Assembly: GCA_029215795.1 (NCBI GenBank)
Contig: JARDYH010000003.1
Span: forward strand, 90,676,609 to 90,740,608
Direction: 5' to 3'
Source: Anniella stebbinsi
Taxonomy: Eukaryota > Chordata > Lepidosauria > Squamata > Anniellidae
DNA: 64,000 bases
Every line of letters begins with the position of its first letter. Within the stretch, counting starts at the first letter, position 1. The notes beneath the pieces are model-generated. The model saw only the letters and a list, made by a program, of their open reading frames with translations, did not search any database and was not told the DNA's origin. A program made the position numbers and the translations under genes. This document shows positions 22,349 to 35,751 of this stretch, in pieces.

Positions 22349-22544
22349 ATAAGTGGGCAGGTGGGCAATGTGCAGAGTGCTCTGTCCCTCCTCTGCACAT
22401 AGAAAGCAAGGGGACAGTAAAAGTCCCCTCCTCAGATCCCAATGTAGAAATGATGAGCTGCTGGAGGAGGAACAGAGCTGTCTACTTTATTGTTACTACT
22501 ATCTCTTTCTCACTTGTGGCGGTTTTTCTAGATGGACATGATGG

Positions 22545-23085
22545 GCTTTGCCAAGTCATGCTGTCTTTTATTGATTCACGAATTTCCTGAAAACTGAGCA
22601 TATTTTAATTATGACTGCTTTCTGGATGTTGGTGCGGATGTATTCTGGTAGGCCCAGTTTCTGTAGGTTTTCGGTATAATTTTTTGATGCGATGCCGGTG
22701 ACTGATGTGACTAACGGAATAATTGTGATCTTTTCCTGTTGCCATAGTTCTTTGACTTCCATGGCCAGTGGTGTATATTTGTCTCTCTTTTCTTCTTCCT
22801 TTCCAATATTTTTGTCATTCAGTATTGCTATGTCGATGAGGTATGTGTGTTTTTCTTTTTTTTATATGAACATTATGTCTGGTTGGTTGCAAGGTATTGT
22901 CTTGTCCGTATGAATTGTTCTGTCCCAGTATATTTTATGATCTGCATTTTCCAAGATTGTTTTGAGTGAATATGTATAGTATGGTGTAGGTTGTTTGATA
23001 AGGTTGAATTTGATGGCCAGTTACTGGTGAATTATTTTTGCAGCTGTGTTATTGTTATTGATTGATTGATTGATTGATTAGTAAC
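22545..23085 (-). mobile_element. R4/Dong-like LINE, C-terminal fragment
   Basis: The minus strand, from about 22990 to 22566, encodes the end of a LINE polyprotein: KIYWDRTIHTDKTI, NQPDIMFI, THTYLIDIAILND, EEEKRDKYTPLAMEVKELW and TIIPLVTSVTGIAS, with a stop shortly after FRKFVNQ. The (x)PDI...LIDIA...ND block followed by KY..LA.E...W is typical of the C-terminal region of R4/Dong-type elements. A stop or frameshift lies between PDIMFI and the rest. (GATT)n at 23057-23080 adjoins its upstream side. Assignment to R4/Dong is from memory of the motif. Confidence 0.65.
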
Positions 23086-24588
23086 TTTTGTGGCCTTATT
23101 TACAAGATTGTGTTATGTATCTTTGAAAGTGTTATTTAAGAGTGTTTGGATATAGTTTACAGAAGGACTTCCTGTTGGACCAGGCCTAGGTTCCACTCTG
23201 GTCCCGATGACTATGGGGTGTTCATAAGCACTGCATGAATCAGACAGGCCTCTTAGTTGACTCGCATCGCATATTTGTTATTCGTAAGTTTTCTCTCTCT
23301 GAACATGAAGCATCTATTCCACTATCAGGACTAATAGGGTGTGACAAAAATTTATGAAAGTTAAGCCTTAGTGTCTTTTTTATAAAGCCACTTAAGTAAG
23401 ATAACTCTTAAAAGTTCTTAATAAGTTGTGTAAGTTAATTCACTGATTTTTGTTTTAAAAGATTCTACGCTATAGTTGAGAATTTGGACATTTTATCATT
23501 ATGTACTTAATTGCCTTATCAAGATCAATCTGGCACCAACTTCCTTCAGAGCAATGTAAATACAACCACAGAAAGAAGTTACATTCCACATTTGTTGGAC
23601 ACGTATAATAAGTATTTATGACGCAAATCTTTAGAAACTTGGTATAGCTGCGGGAGAGTGGAGAGGAGGAAGGAAGGAAGATCTTATTGTGCAGTTATGG
23701 AAGTTTATTGCAAGAGGAATAAAGTATCTAATCTGAAGAATCGGCGCCTTCAGTTTTTCTGCACCCACTCGAAATACTTATCTAGTTTAAACAGCTGTTT
23801 GCACAGCTTGGTTTGGCATGCAATCAAACCAAAATGTTAGAATGCTTGGCCAGAACTCTATTCCTCCAGCATCTCTTTTGGGACTGGGGAAGAAACAGAG
23901 CAGTCAAGGCTTAGTTCTCACAAAACACTGAGGAGATGGTCAAGTTGATCCTGGACTATATCACTCAGGGGTGGGGGACTAAAATCACAAGAGAAAGCTA
24001 CTTAAAACTTTTTTTAAAAAAACTCCCCATCCACAGAAAACAAGCATACTTTTCACACATATGCCATCTCCAACCACATGAAGAAGATGTTCAACAAACA
24101 ATCACACACCTGTACTTTGTGCTATTGTCCAAGAATAATTTTACCACCTCATCTACTGCTTTGTGAGAACTTGATCCAGGTTGCAATCTTTGCCCTTTCC
24201 CTCTCGATAATTCTTCTAGCATGCACGCACAAACACTCGCACACACAAACACAAATCTACAAACGCACACACAAACATGCAAACACACTTAACTTTAATC
24301 TATATTTTGGAAAAATGCTCCTGCCTCTAATCAGCAGATTGCAACCGCATAGCCACATTACTCAGTGGCTTTGAGAAGCAGATGGAGAAGGTTAAGAAGA
24401 TAGCTTCAAGCAAGTAGATGGCTCTGTTTGCATAAATTCATGAAGAGCCCTTTCAGTTTGATTTGTATCTCCTCTGAAGATACCTAAATCACAATACCTG
24501 GTGCCAGCATTAGGCCAGAATGCCCTCTGCCCCCCAAGAACAAAAGGACAATTGAACAGATTAAGATAAAATGCAATTAATGTTCTAC

Positions 24589-24686
24589 CTGCAATAATGC
24601 CATCCATCTGTTCCAAAGCTGCAGCCAGCATCTCACTTGCATCACTCATCATTTTCTCTTTTCTGAAGGGTAGCTACTGCAAATAC
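24589..24686 (-). CDS. PPFIBP1: PPFIBP1 exon 2 (start codon exon)
   Basis: Contains the start codon at 24652 and encodes MMSDASEMLAAALEQMDGII plus A and the first base of a Gly codon, the conserved liprin-beta N-terminus. Of the two tandem ATGs I chose the first because mammalian liprin-beta-1 also starts MMSD. Position -3 is A, a good Kozak context. Bases 24653-24686 are 5'UTR with no upstream ATG. The acceptor is the AG at 24688-24687, after a pyrimidine-rich TTCATTATTTTAG; a second AG ten bases further in (exon start 24676) would also work. The donor GTAGAA starts at 24588, phase 1. The open frame continues into the intron without meaning. Confidence 0.95.
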
Positions 24687-24882
24687 CTAAAATAATGAAG
24701 CAACAGTGTTACACATGCTTTGCAGCCCTTCAGAAACCACAGCTAACCAAAACAATCTGCAAATTATAGTTTTACTTGATTTCGGAGTTTGTTGAAAAAA
24801 GAAGGGCTCTGCCCTGCATTAACGTCGATACCCGCCCAGGCCTGCCCAAACTCAGCCTGGGTCACTTGGGAACCTAGCATCT

Positions 24883-24899
24883 GGGGGGGGGGGGGGGGG
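24883..24899. repeat. G17 homopolymer
   Basis: Seventeen G, on the upstream side of exon 2 by about 200 bp (C-run on the transcript). Confidence 0.95.
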
Positions 24900-26052
24900 A
24901 GGAATGCATTCCTGCAGCGGAAGGCCTCTTTCCAACATGCATGCACCGTTAAAGACCATCTGGTTTGTAGAACATCTGTTCCCTTCTAAAGCTGGCAGAT
25001 GGAAAGTTCATTCACAGGAGAAATGAGGTCTTAGCAAAACCCACAAGCCACATACTCCAGAGCGGTGTCTTGCTAGCTGCAATGGGGTTGCGCCGGAGAA
25101 TAATAAGGGTTTCTAGGATTGTAGCCAGGTGTCTTCTGCTCAAAGCAGCCTGACAGCTTTCCAGGGAAAAATGACCAAACTAAGAAAGAAACTTCAGTCT
25201 CAGTAGACAGACATGCACAACGTGAGACTCACCAAGCTGCACTCAGCTCAACAACCATACATAGTGGCCCACCAAGGGTTGCAAAACCAGGGAAACTGTC
25301 AACCATTTATACAGGCTTGCACCACAGAAGCTTCAGTCAGCTGCCCCATATGTCCTCCAAGGTCATTCTCATTAAGTTTCAGTTTTGGGGGTAACATACT
25401 ACCCAGTTGCCAGACCACCTCAGAGCTGACATGGTACAAATTCAGGTGTGACACTTCAGGGTTTGTTGAACACACAAGTGGGGGGAGTGAAGATGACTAT
25501 GTTAGCTCCACCTTCCTCCTCGCCATTCTAATTGCCCTCCTCATGTTGAGGGGGAACCTCTCCCAGCAAGTAACCTTTTGTACCCATGTGGGCATCCCAC
25601 ACAATTTAGAATAATCAAATAATCACTCACATGGCACAGATACTGCCATCTAGATCATTAGAATTTTGGAAATGCATTTGGATGAAATCACGATCGTGCA
25701 AGTGCAAATTATTTCAGAGCTTTCAAATCCGAATATCAGATTCGCTTCAGGAACATGACCTAATTTGCATCTTCAGGATGAATCACTGAGATCTTCACCT
25801 CTCATAGCCACCGTTCCATGTGATCAACTGAAAAATCCTTGCTCCGAGTGTGGTCCTTCTCTGAAACTAGATTGGTTCAGTTCCGACATCACACCAGGCC
25901 ATCTTCACAGAAGCATAATATGGTTTGGTGTAATGTCTGGATTGAGCCAATTTGTCAATAACAGACATCACAACAAACTATATCACTAATGATTGTTTAA
26001 AACCTAAACTAAAGTTGGAGCTTCTAAATAATAAAGAAATGCACTTGTTATA

Positions 26053-26190
26053 GCAACCTTCCCCACCCTAGTACCCTCCAGATGTTTTGGAATACAACTT
26101 CTATCAGCCCCAGCCAGCATGACCAATGGTCAGGGATGATGGGACTTGTAACCTGAAACATTTGGTGGGCATCAGGTTGGGGAAGGCTGC
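26053..26190. mobile_element. Palindromic MITE of the CCAGATGTTTTGG family, copy 1
   Basis: Ends AACCTTCCCCACCCTAG and TTGGGGAAGGCTG; inside CTCCAGATGTTTTGGAATAC, CCAATGGTCAGGGATGATGG. Other copies at 49915, 52101, 57769 and 63197. Confidence 0.8.
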
Positions 26191-26827
26191 TTTAGTCCTT
26201 TTAATCTGTGTTCATTTTCCTTCCTCTCAGGCTCCTAAATTCACTCCATTTTTTATGCCGCAACAATCTCTCAAGGCAGAGCAACAACTGTTAATAGGAG
26301 CTAGGACTCAAGGCAGTTCCCAAAAGCACCAGACGAGAGCACTGCTGGTCTCCCTCATCCTTCGCCTTCCCTGCTTTGCGGGGTGGGGAGGAGGAGGAGA
26401 AAGCAGGGATCCTGAACCTGCAAGCCAAGTGCACCACAGACTTCATTCCTTCTTCAGTTGTCCCACCCAAGTCTCCACAAGTTGGATGGGAAACCTCTGC
26501 AAGGCAGGGCAGGTTCATGGACCAGCGGTTTCCCATCCCTGAGTTAAAAGGATCAAGTGGCAGATGAACAATAAAGTATCTCAGCATTCTGAGAACTTGC
26601 TTCTCTTCTTCTTCTTTTTTTTTTTTTACCCTGAGTGGATGCTCTCCTCCTTTTGGTTTTAGGTGATCTGAAAGACCTCTGCCTGGAGAGCCATTGCCAG
26701 TCAACTGTGCAATATTAGGCTAGATAGACAAATAGTCTGATGGCGTACAAGACATCTTCCTATGTTCCTAATGGGTACAGTTTGGAACCCCACTCCATGA
26801 CATTATTTGTACATACAAATACAAATG

Positions 26828-26876
<49 letters not shown>

Positions 26877-26878
26877 AC
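26828..26878. repeat. (CT)n(CA)n microsatellite
   Basis: About 25 bases of CT followed by 26 of AC/CA. Confidence 0.97.
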
Positions 26879-29800
26879 CAGTTTCTGCAGTGTTTTGCTA
26901 AACCATCAGAGCCTTTTTGCTGCCCCTGCCCATACAATAGCTAAAGCTGAAGAAGGGCAAGTGTTGCAGCTTTTGCTGGGCAGAGCTATTTTGGGCCACT
27001 GATTATTTGGTAGTAGATAAGATATTTACATGCCCTTCTACAAATGTACACAATGAAACAAGCAAGTTAAGGGAAAGGCTAGTCTACGTTTGTAAGTGCG
27101 GGTTGTGGTTTGTTTGAATGTTTAAATGCTCTCACATATGAGAATAATCATCAATCACCTACCTAGACTGAAATGTTACTGTCCACCAATAGACAAAATT
27201 ACATCAGACTATTCATTGTGCATTTAAGCTCTTCAAAATCCATCCTTTCTGTACATCCTCATTTTCCATTCATAAATTCCAATTCTCCCTCCTCTCCCCT
27301 TGTTCCTTTCCTCCTGACGAATGCCGAATTCTATTGCACCTGCATAAAAATTCTAGTCCTGAGCTGATTCCACCAATGCAACTCCAGACCAGGACACAAA
27401 GGAAGAGCAACTGAAGCAGCAGTTCCATTTTGCTTGTTGAAGAGCCACTCAAACAGACAAGATGAATGGCCCAATGGCAGCGCCCAGAACCTGCCGTGCT
27501 GAAATTCAACTCATGTAGCTTCATTCGTTTAGCTAAATGAAGGATTAACCTCCCCACTCCAAAAGTATTTGCAGCCACTGAACTTTGTCTAATCCATCAG
27601 CTTACATTCTTGCTTTTTAGAGTCTAATGCTTTGTGAAGTTCAGCAAGACGCCGACATCTCAGTTACTAAAGCGGGGGGCGGAATCAAGCCAACATATGT
27701 GCTAGATGACATACAAACTGTTCACTGGTATCATTTTTGGAATGTAGGATCTATTTTAGAAGTTTATTCAGTTATTGGCATTAAGTAAGTATGCTGAGTT
27801 TTCTCATTTTACACTGTAAACATATGGCTGTTTCATCTTCAAAATCTTAGGGAATTGAGACAACTGTTCACTAAACTATGATACCACTACACAAAGTTAA
27901 GTCCAGATGTCATCATCTTTCTGTGATACCAAATTCTTGTTGGAAACACAAACCCAGACAAACAAACCTACCTCAAATTCACAACTTATAGTTTCAACTA
28001 ACTTTTCTTCAAGTTAAGGCAAAATTGTCAAAGAGAAAAACTTGTTTTTTTAAAAAAAACATTTTAACCCTTCCTTTGCAAGATTTTGGACCATTCTGTC
28101 TTAAACTGAAAAGGGATATTTAAGGGAAGGAATACATATCAAGACATTTGTTTGTTTTTTAAGTGACATCTTTGCTATTTTAGTCCTGGAGCCAACATGA
28201 AATCTTCCTCCCACAGTACCTTATTACATTAAATCACTATAATACAGTAACATTGTTAGGAGCATTCTTGTAAACTTCTCAGCTTGCTCCAAGAGGCTCA
28301 CATGCATCAATGCCTGTAGCCTCAGCACACATCTAACTTGTAGATGTGTGCCATTATCTCCATCGGAATAGAGAGAACAAGGAGATTAAAAGGACCTAAT
28401 GAAAAGCTCATTGAACCAACTATGAGACCTTCCCATTTAGTGGCAATGTACTTTGGAGTAGAGATTAAACAATTTGTCTAAGGACTTTTCACACATCAAG
28501 ACACGTGGGGTAAATCACATACATAACACAGCTTCCTTGATATGTGACTTGTATATGCTGAGAAACAAGTTACTTTTATGAACCCTCCAACACACATGCA
28601 CACAAATGCATCAATGTAAACATTAAGGGGTACTATTACCACGGACATCAAGGGCAGCTTAGACTGAGTGTTCCCCTCACCAGAACCCTCCGTCATTTAA
28701 CAAAGCTACGTGTGAATACTGGCAAGCAGTAAGTATGCTGACAAGATCAGTTCCAATTAGTCTGGCACCGGTCAGGGTTTACACACTTTAGCACCACCGA
28801 ATTACAGGAAAAGTAGGGAAGGAAATATCTCAGCATTTTTCTTACAGGCTAACATGTTACACAGGTATGTGTAGGAAACTCCACATGGCATCAGAGGTCC
28901 GCTATATGTGGTTGCATGCAATATGTAGTTAAGCCCTTAAGAAAAGAGATTACTATTTGGCAGTGGTTAATATTTCTCTAACGTGTTTCAGGACTTGAGG
29001 GCTGACTTTCATTTCACAGCTGTATTGCAGTTGAACAACCCAATGGAAGGCCTACCAATATAAACCAAAGCAAAAGTAAAGCACACCTGTCAGGACTATA
29101 CAAACGCCATATGCCTTACTATGAGGCCCTGAGGTAAAATTGGTCTTTCTTATTGTTTTGGTTTGTTTTTTTTAAAAAAAGATGGAACTTTCTAGCTCTC
29201 ATGAAGGGTACAATTTGAAAATATTTTAACCTGACTAAAAAAAAAACCAGAAAAATAATAAATTTGCACAGCTTCTTACAGTCAAGGGATGGAAGTTCTG
29301 TATCTTGTTCCACTCACCTTCCCTCCGCATACATTTTTATTCCAAGTATAAACTATTCCCATGGTTCTTACTTCCTGGGTGCACATACTTGCTGTCTTCC
29401 TTTCCTCAGTCTTTGCCAAAATATTCCTTTTAATTCCATAAAAGTCCAAATTATGCAACACATAATCTATGGGGAAAAAATTACCTTTGCATTTGTGCTG
29501 GTACAACATTTGTAGTAACTCTAACAATGTTGTGTTTCTTTGTCATAAAATATGGATTTTATGGCAAGGCTGCAATTCTGGCTTTCAGTAGATAGGGGCA
29601 AAGTGGATTGTGTGATTTCAGTGAGACACATGCCATAAAAATTCAGAGCATGCTTGGAAAGGCTATTCGTCAATATATTCAAAATTACAAAATACACACA
29701 TCATTTTAAGAGTACTTGCTGTGATCATTTTCCATCCGATTTAAACATTAAACAGCAGTTTAACGCCATTAGTCAGGTGGGGTTATTTTTAAACAGAAAG

Positions 29801-29889
29801 GGATTTGTGCCTTAACGACTTCAAAGTGCTTAACTACTACAAAGATTCCATAGGATTGTTTGTATACAACACCTATCAGTCAATGTATA

Positions 29890-30110
29890 GAATGCTGAGC
29901 TGGCTAGAGACATAGATGAACCTGAGTGCAATGGACGTCAACTGGTCCAGAACCAAGAGCCACCTCGGACTCCCAATCTGCAACATGGGACCCACTTTCA
30001 CAATTGCCCAACATGGTGGTTATGCCAGACGGGTTATGCTATGACCCGTCTGGAATGATCTCGCGACCCACTTTTGGGTCGTGACCCACCAATTGAAGAG
30101 CACTGATCCA
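29890..30110. repeat. hAT/Charlie-style MITE fragment with hairpins
   Basis: CTCGCGACCCACTTTTGGGTCG followed by TGACCCACCAATTGAAGAGC is the usual end of such elements. It contains an exact stem CCAGACGGGT/ACCCGTCTGG (30025-30034, 30044-30053). Confidence 0.5.
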
Positions 30111-30404
30111 GTGTACAGCTGAAATACTGTCAATTATTAAGGATTACGCCTAGTACATATCAGCCTTGGTGACAGAACATTTACTATAAATACAGATACA
30201 GCATAAGCTAAAGCAGCAGTTCAGGCAGGGAGAAAAATCTGGCACGTCCTAGCTTTCATTTCCTTAACGAAGTTCAAACCCTCTTCAAACCTTCTCGCAC
30301 ATCTAAACTAAACTAATGGAAACTATCCATCTAATCCTTAAATGTCATCTACAACCTAAGTAGCTTCAGTTGGATCAGCAGACACAGTGCCTCATACCCA
30401 GCCA

Positions 30405-30650
30405 CCCCGTTGTCAAAGTGCTTTACAATCATCACATTTATCTGCACCATACCCCTATTAGATGAGTCAATATTTTTCTGACTTTACAAATGAGCAACAA
30501 AGGTTGCAATTTACCTAAAGCCCACCCATTAGATTCCATGGATAAGCAAAGATATGAATTAGTTCCTACCATATTCTAGTCCCCCTTTTTATCCTCCTCA
30601 CAACAACCCTATGAGGTAGATTAGGATGAGAGATAATTTACAGCTGGCTG
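30405..30650. repeat. MIR-like relic(s)
   Basis: AAAGTGCTTTACAATCATCA ... TTGCAATTTACCTAAAGCCC, then CCTCACAACAACCCTATGAG GTAG, both typical MIR segments. Confidence 0.55.
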
Positions 30651-30659
30651 GCACCGGGA

Positions 30660-30660
<1 letters not shown>

Positions 30661-30693
<33 letters not shown>

Positions 30694-31170
30694 TTATTTC
30701 TTACCCGCCTCTCCGTTTGGATCGAGGCGGGGAACAACAATATAATAAAATACATAAAACTGATTAAAACATGAGACATATTATTAAAACTGCATTAAAA
30801 CATCCTAAAACATCCTAAAAACATCCTAAAAACATTCTAAAATTCCACTGGATATGCCCGCTGGAAGAGAACAGTCTTTATGGCTTTCTTAAATTCTAAA
30901 AGACTGTTAAGTTGACTAGTCTCCTCCGGCAGGTCATTCCACAGTCTGGGAGCAGCAGAAGAAAAGGTCCTCTGGGTAACGGTTGTCAGCCTAGTCTTGG
31001 CCGACTGTAGTAAGTTCTTCCCAGAGGACCTGAGCGTGTGGGGCGGATTGTATGGGAGAAGGCAATCCCGTAGGTAACCTGGACCCAAACCATGTAGGGC
31101 TTTAAAGGTAATAAGCAACACTTTATACTTCTCCCAGAAACTAATTGGCAGCCAGTGGAGCGATCGGAAA
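30661..31170 (-). mobile_element. CR1/L2-group LINE 3' end, group A, longest copy
   Basis: The minus-strand frame 31121-30837 reads ITFKALHGLGPGYLRDCLLP, NPPHTLRSSGKNLL, FSSAAPRLWNDLPEETSQLN and FKKAIKTVLFQRAYPVEF, i.e. the end of a LINE ORF2, then a 3'UTR containing CCCCGCCTCGATCCAAACGG and an (ATT)n tail (plus-strand (ATA)n at about 30662-30693). 5'-truncated. Other group A ends at 34670, 37020, 48005, 55710 and 61305. Confidence 0.88.
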
Positions 31171-32814
31171 GAAATTCATTTAATCCACATTTTTAAGTGA
31201 ACCAACCTAATTGCCCCCTTCTATACTGGTATTATCCATTGGACTGCACATTTCTCAAAATTTTATGATGTTTTGAAAACTGCATATACCAGGAAAAGTT
31301 GCATATCTAATGCGTATAATAAAGGAAGTCGCATATGAAAATAAATGTGAATTTGTGTGCAGTTTTTTTTTCTTTAATTCACAAATTGATGCAGAAATTG
31401 GACAGAGCAGACATCTGATCGAATACATGTGAAACTGACACAGTCCATAAATAGACTGATTCCTCCATCCCTAGTTGTGAATTTAGTATCCAACTCTGTG
31501 AGCTTCATTCCTAAAGCAGAAAGCCAGAGAATTAGACTTTTAGAAGCAAGGTAACAGTTTCAATTGAACTCCTTTTATCATGCCAATATATTGACATAAT
31601 CTAACATTTTGGATCTATTAGTGTCTGTCTGTCAGTTAGGTGCAGTAGTAAGTATGCTCATAACCATTTTTTAAAAATCTATCTTGTAATTAAAGGAAGT
31701 CCCTTCATGCCACCTGCAGCAAAGCAAGCTTGAATATTAATAACCTTTGAATTATAGAGAAATGCTTCTTGCATTTAATTAATGGCGTATGCCTCTTTCA
31801 GTAACCAACTTTCCAAAGTTAGGGCAGCGGAATCTTGAAAGGCAAGTAGTAGTGATCAACATGAATGAACTAAGCCATGCTAGAAAGAGAAGCAGACGGA
31901 TCAGAATTGTAACATTCCACAAGCGGTAGCCGCTTCTTAGAGCATGAAGAATACATTTGCAACTTCCCTGCAATAACAGGACCCTTCACCCTCTGATCCC
32001 TCATGCACAATAAAAACCCATAGTCCCAAGGAGTAAAAATAGAACGATATTAGATACTCACTCACTTAACACCGCCGCTAACGGTTTGATTTTGGAGTCT
32101 GTACAGATTTCTGCTAAAGAACCAGTTAGGCTCAGAACGCATCAGCAGTTGCTAATTGAGCAATACAATAAAAATACACATGTACCATGTGGGAATTCCC
32201 ATTTATTGGGCTACAGGCTCTCCCATTCAAAGGCTCAGAACAGGTAGAAATATTCAAACCTCTCCTTGGCCACCAACAGTCAGTTTGATTTAAAATGAAT
32301 TATATGCTTAAAAGTAGTTACCTCAACATGTGAGTGGGGACAGGACAATGAGAAGTAGCTTTCCACCCAAAGTCACATATGTCAGGTAGCCCCTGCCCCA
32401 GGCATCTGCGCATGCAGCATGTGTATCTGCAGGGAGGAGGCCTTCATGTGGACAGCCATCTTCCATTCCCTGAAACATGTACTTTTCATCATGCCTGAAT
32501 ATGATTTACATATATGGTACACTTCCTAGTTGATATTAAAAGTTGTGGTGGAATAAAGATGTGGAAATGGCCTCTGCGCAGACTGATGCCAGGCTATTTT
32601 AGTCTGTTATAGGCCAACACAAGTATAGCATCTAGACGTCAATAAGGGTCTAGACTTCGGGTCACTGGTTTAATATGGCCCCAATGTTCCTCCCCCAATG
32701 AGAAGTTACTTTGACTTTGGTTTGGTGCAGTCCCTCTCTCCTAGTTGGGTAGATGAGTAGTAGACTTAAGCACCACCATCTATCCCAGTATAAATGAATT
32801 AAAACATGAGGCAC

Positions 32815-32885
32815 ACATTTATTTATTTAAAGAAATTATAGCTGCCCTTCATGAAAAAAATCTATTTTCAGGGGGGCTTACAAAC
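32815..32885 (-). repeat. LINE 3'-end scrap
   Basis: ATTTATTTATTTAAAGAAATTATAGCTGCCC...GGGGGGCTTACAAAC, the reversed tail of a CR1/L2-group element. Confidence 0.45.
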
Positions 32886-33056
32886 AAAACACTTCACTCA
32901 TGAAACCACTTGGAGTGTGGGAAAAATAATTCCTACCCCCCCCCAAAACACGAGAAGCCCACTTCCAATCTCCTCGTGGGAAGCAGGTCCAAACAATGAC
33001 TGAGGCAGAGATGCAAGGGCCTCCTTTGAGTGAGGGAAATTCTGCTTGTATTGGGA

Positions 33057-33245
33057 GAGACCGTAGCTCAGAGGTAGAGCACACGCTTTGCATGAAAAAG
33101 GTCCCAGGTTCACATCCGGATTCTTCGGGTAGGGCAAGAACCTTGCTAGAAACTCTGGAGAGCTCTAGTCAGTCAGTATCGACATTACTAGGTTGAATGG
33201 ACACTGGGGTTTGAATGGACATACGTCAGCTTCCCATGTCCCTAG
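33057..33245 (+). repeat. tRNA-derived SINE
   Basis: A box TAGCTCAGAGGTAG (33064-33077) and B box GGTTCACATCC (33108-33118), then GGTAGGGCAAGAACC...AACTCTGGAGAGCT and CAGTCAGTATCGACA...AGCTTCCCATGTCCC. This order is that of a common reptile tRNA-SINE. Not a tRNA gene, since the acceptor stem is not formed. Confidence 0.8.
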
Positions 33246-34667
33246 GTCAGCTAGATGGCCGAATTATCACATCTTAAAAACACACAGAGACATGGAAGAA
33301 CTATCGTCCACACAAAGTCTGATTGGAAGGAGGCAAGACCAGGCACTCACGCCCAGTCACAGTAGCCAGACTCCAGTAAACTGTATGTCGACCTCGCAAC
33401 AGCCTTTAATAATTTAATTTAGCATGTCTGTTGAGGTGCAGAGTTTAGAAAGTACTGACCTGTTTGAAATCACCTACCAGCTTGTCTTCTGTGAGTAATA
33501 CAGTGAGAAGCAGAATTACCGCATGCTCTAATACCAGCTTGCATCTAGGGAATTCCACGTACACATAGCCAATAGGAAAAAATGGGCAGATTACAGACAG
33601 CTGTGAGAATGGGCAGGAACAGCTAGGTATGGAGTCTCGGCAAAACGTTCTCCACCCCCCCCCCCAATACACACATACACACACTAGTCACTGCTTCAAC
33701 ACAACACAATGATAAGAGACAACAAACCGGTGCAAAAAAGCAGACGTGGGGGCAAGAGTTCATATGCCATTCAAGTTCCAACTAATATGCAAGATGTCAG
33801 TAAAAAGAAAAGACAACTAAAAAAAAGAGGAGGTGGTGAAAAGATCCACCTCCCTTAAAACAAGCAAGAGGAGACACATTTGCTAGAACCCAGAACAGGT
33901 GCTTAACAAGTGGAAACCTGTTTAGTTAAAAAAAATTGACAAACAGATAGTATACCTCAAATACATTTAAATGAAAATCTGAACATCATACTAATAGAAA
34001 GAAAGTGAGGGTCGCAGTAGGAGAGGTGTTAAAATATAAGTAGGCTACTGCTATTGCCATCAACAGGAAAGCAGATTTAAAACCAAGGGGAACATAGGCG
34101 CACACTCAAACACAGAAAGAGAAATCCTGCAATGCAATAATTGCCCCCTAACATCAAGAGCATCAGGATGGAATTTGCCATGGTTTGTATTCATTTTTCA
34201 AATTGCTTTCAAGGACCATTTCAGACAAACCTTCACTCCCACTCTCCCAAACACCACAAACCATCCACAAGAATTCCTGCGCTCACAGATGGACACCTTG
34301 TTCAGCTCAACAATTCGTCAAGGCTAGACAGCAAAAGCCAATTTTGAGCCAAAGTAAATTTCCATTATCAGTTGAGGACTACCTTATCGGCTACTGACAT
34401 TCCAATTGCATTTCATGGCCTGAAATATGAAGAATTATTTAGCCTTGCACGAAACAAACAGAAAGGAATGCTTTCTGCCCGCTTTCTACTCCAGTCTGGT
34501 TGCTAAGGTTATGTGCTGTTTCCAAGAGTTAGCAGAAAGAAGCTTCGTTTTTAAATGGCAAATCAAAACCCTTCTGGCTAGATGAGCTCTGCAGATGTAC
34601 TCTAACGCAAATATTTAGGGAGAGAAAACAAAAACAAAAAGGCCCTAAATAACAAAACAACAACAAC

Positions 34668-34910
34668 AACAACAATAATAATAATAATAATAATATATTT
34701 ATTACCCGCCTCTCCCTCCGGATCGAGGCGGGGAACAACATCATCATAAAACACACAAAACTGATTAAAAATACATAAAACCAATATATCATTAAAATAC
34801 CAATAAAACACCAATAAAACACTTAAAATTCATCTGAGTAGGCCTGCCGGAAGAGCTCAGTCTTTATAGATCATTTAAATTCCTGAAGACTGGTAAGTTC
34901 ACGGATATTG
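34668..34910 (-). mobile_element. Group A LINE 3' end
   Basis: (AACA)n/(ATA)n tail at 34660-34694, then TTACCCGCCTCTCCCTCCGG, ATCGAGGCGGGGAACAAC, and a degenerate reverse of the ORF end (CTGCCGGAAGAGCTCAGTCT). Its neighbour copy is 4 kb away in the same orientation. Confidence 0.8.
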
Positions 34911-35751
34911 CTTAGAACCTACACCAGGGATGCTGAAATATTATTTACAAAATTACAGTAATTTGCTAAGGGTTCTGCTTCAACTATGGAATTTAGACCA
35001 CAATTATTGAGGTCAGAACAAACGGAGTAGATTGCCCCAGCCCATACGGTATGTCCCCACCACCACTTTCTTCAAAATGCCACATGGCCCTACATTCTGA
35101 TTAAGGCTGGAGGTGTATGTGGGCATGGGGGGAGGGAGGGGATTTGTGCCAGACAGCAGAGGGGCTGGAGAAAGAAGCATGAGATCCCACCACCTGCTCC
35201 TCGTCCCTTAACCACACTTAGTGCAAGCTTTAGCATTATGTCTACACCAGTTGCCCTCATTTCAAGTGGGGAGGAGTGGAAGAGATTCGCAGCTCTGTCC
35301 AAAGGCTAGGCTCTACATGCAAGTCTAAAAGTAGAAAGCAAAAAGGACTGTGATTAATTTTCTTTATACTTCCACCAAACAAGGATATACATGATCGTAA
35401 AGAGTAATTATATATGGCCTGAAATGCAGGATGGAAAATACCGTTTCCCCACCCCACCCCAGCCACTCTCTATACAGCACTCCTGGTCGCACTGGCCTGA
35501 AGCTACAAACCTGCCAGAGCCCAATAAGAATGTGAATATGGGGCAGTGGCTTAATTCTGTCACACAGTACATGAGGAAGTGAACCTGTTTTTTTGGCTAT
35601 AGCCCTCAGGACTGTAGATGGGGGCTCAAATGATTGAGTAATCCTCCAAATAAATAAGGCCTCCACACAGAAGACTGGCATGCCAGGGAAGGGGCAAAGC
35701 TGGAACCCTTTTATCCAATGTGCTATGTTTTGTTTTGTTTTTTTGTAGAGG

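Noticed and set aside
33057..33120. Possible tRNA gene
   Set aside because: A and B boxes are present but the acceptor and anticodon stems do not form and a SINE body follows; the same applies to 1380-1468.
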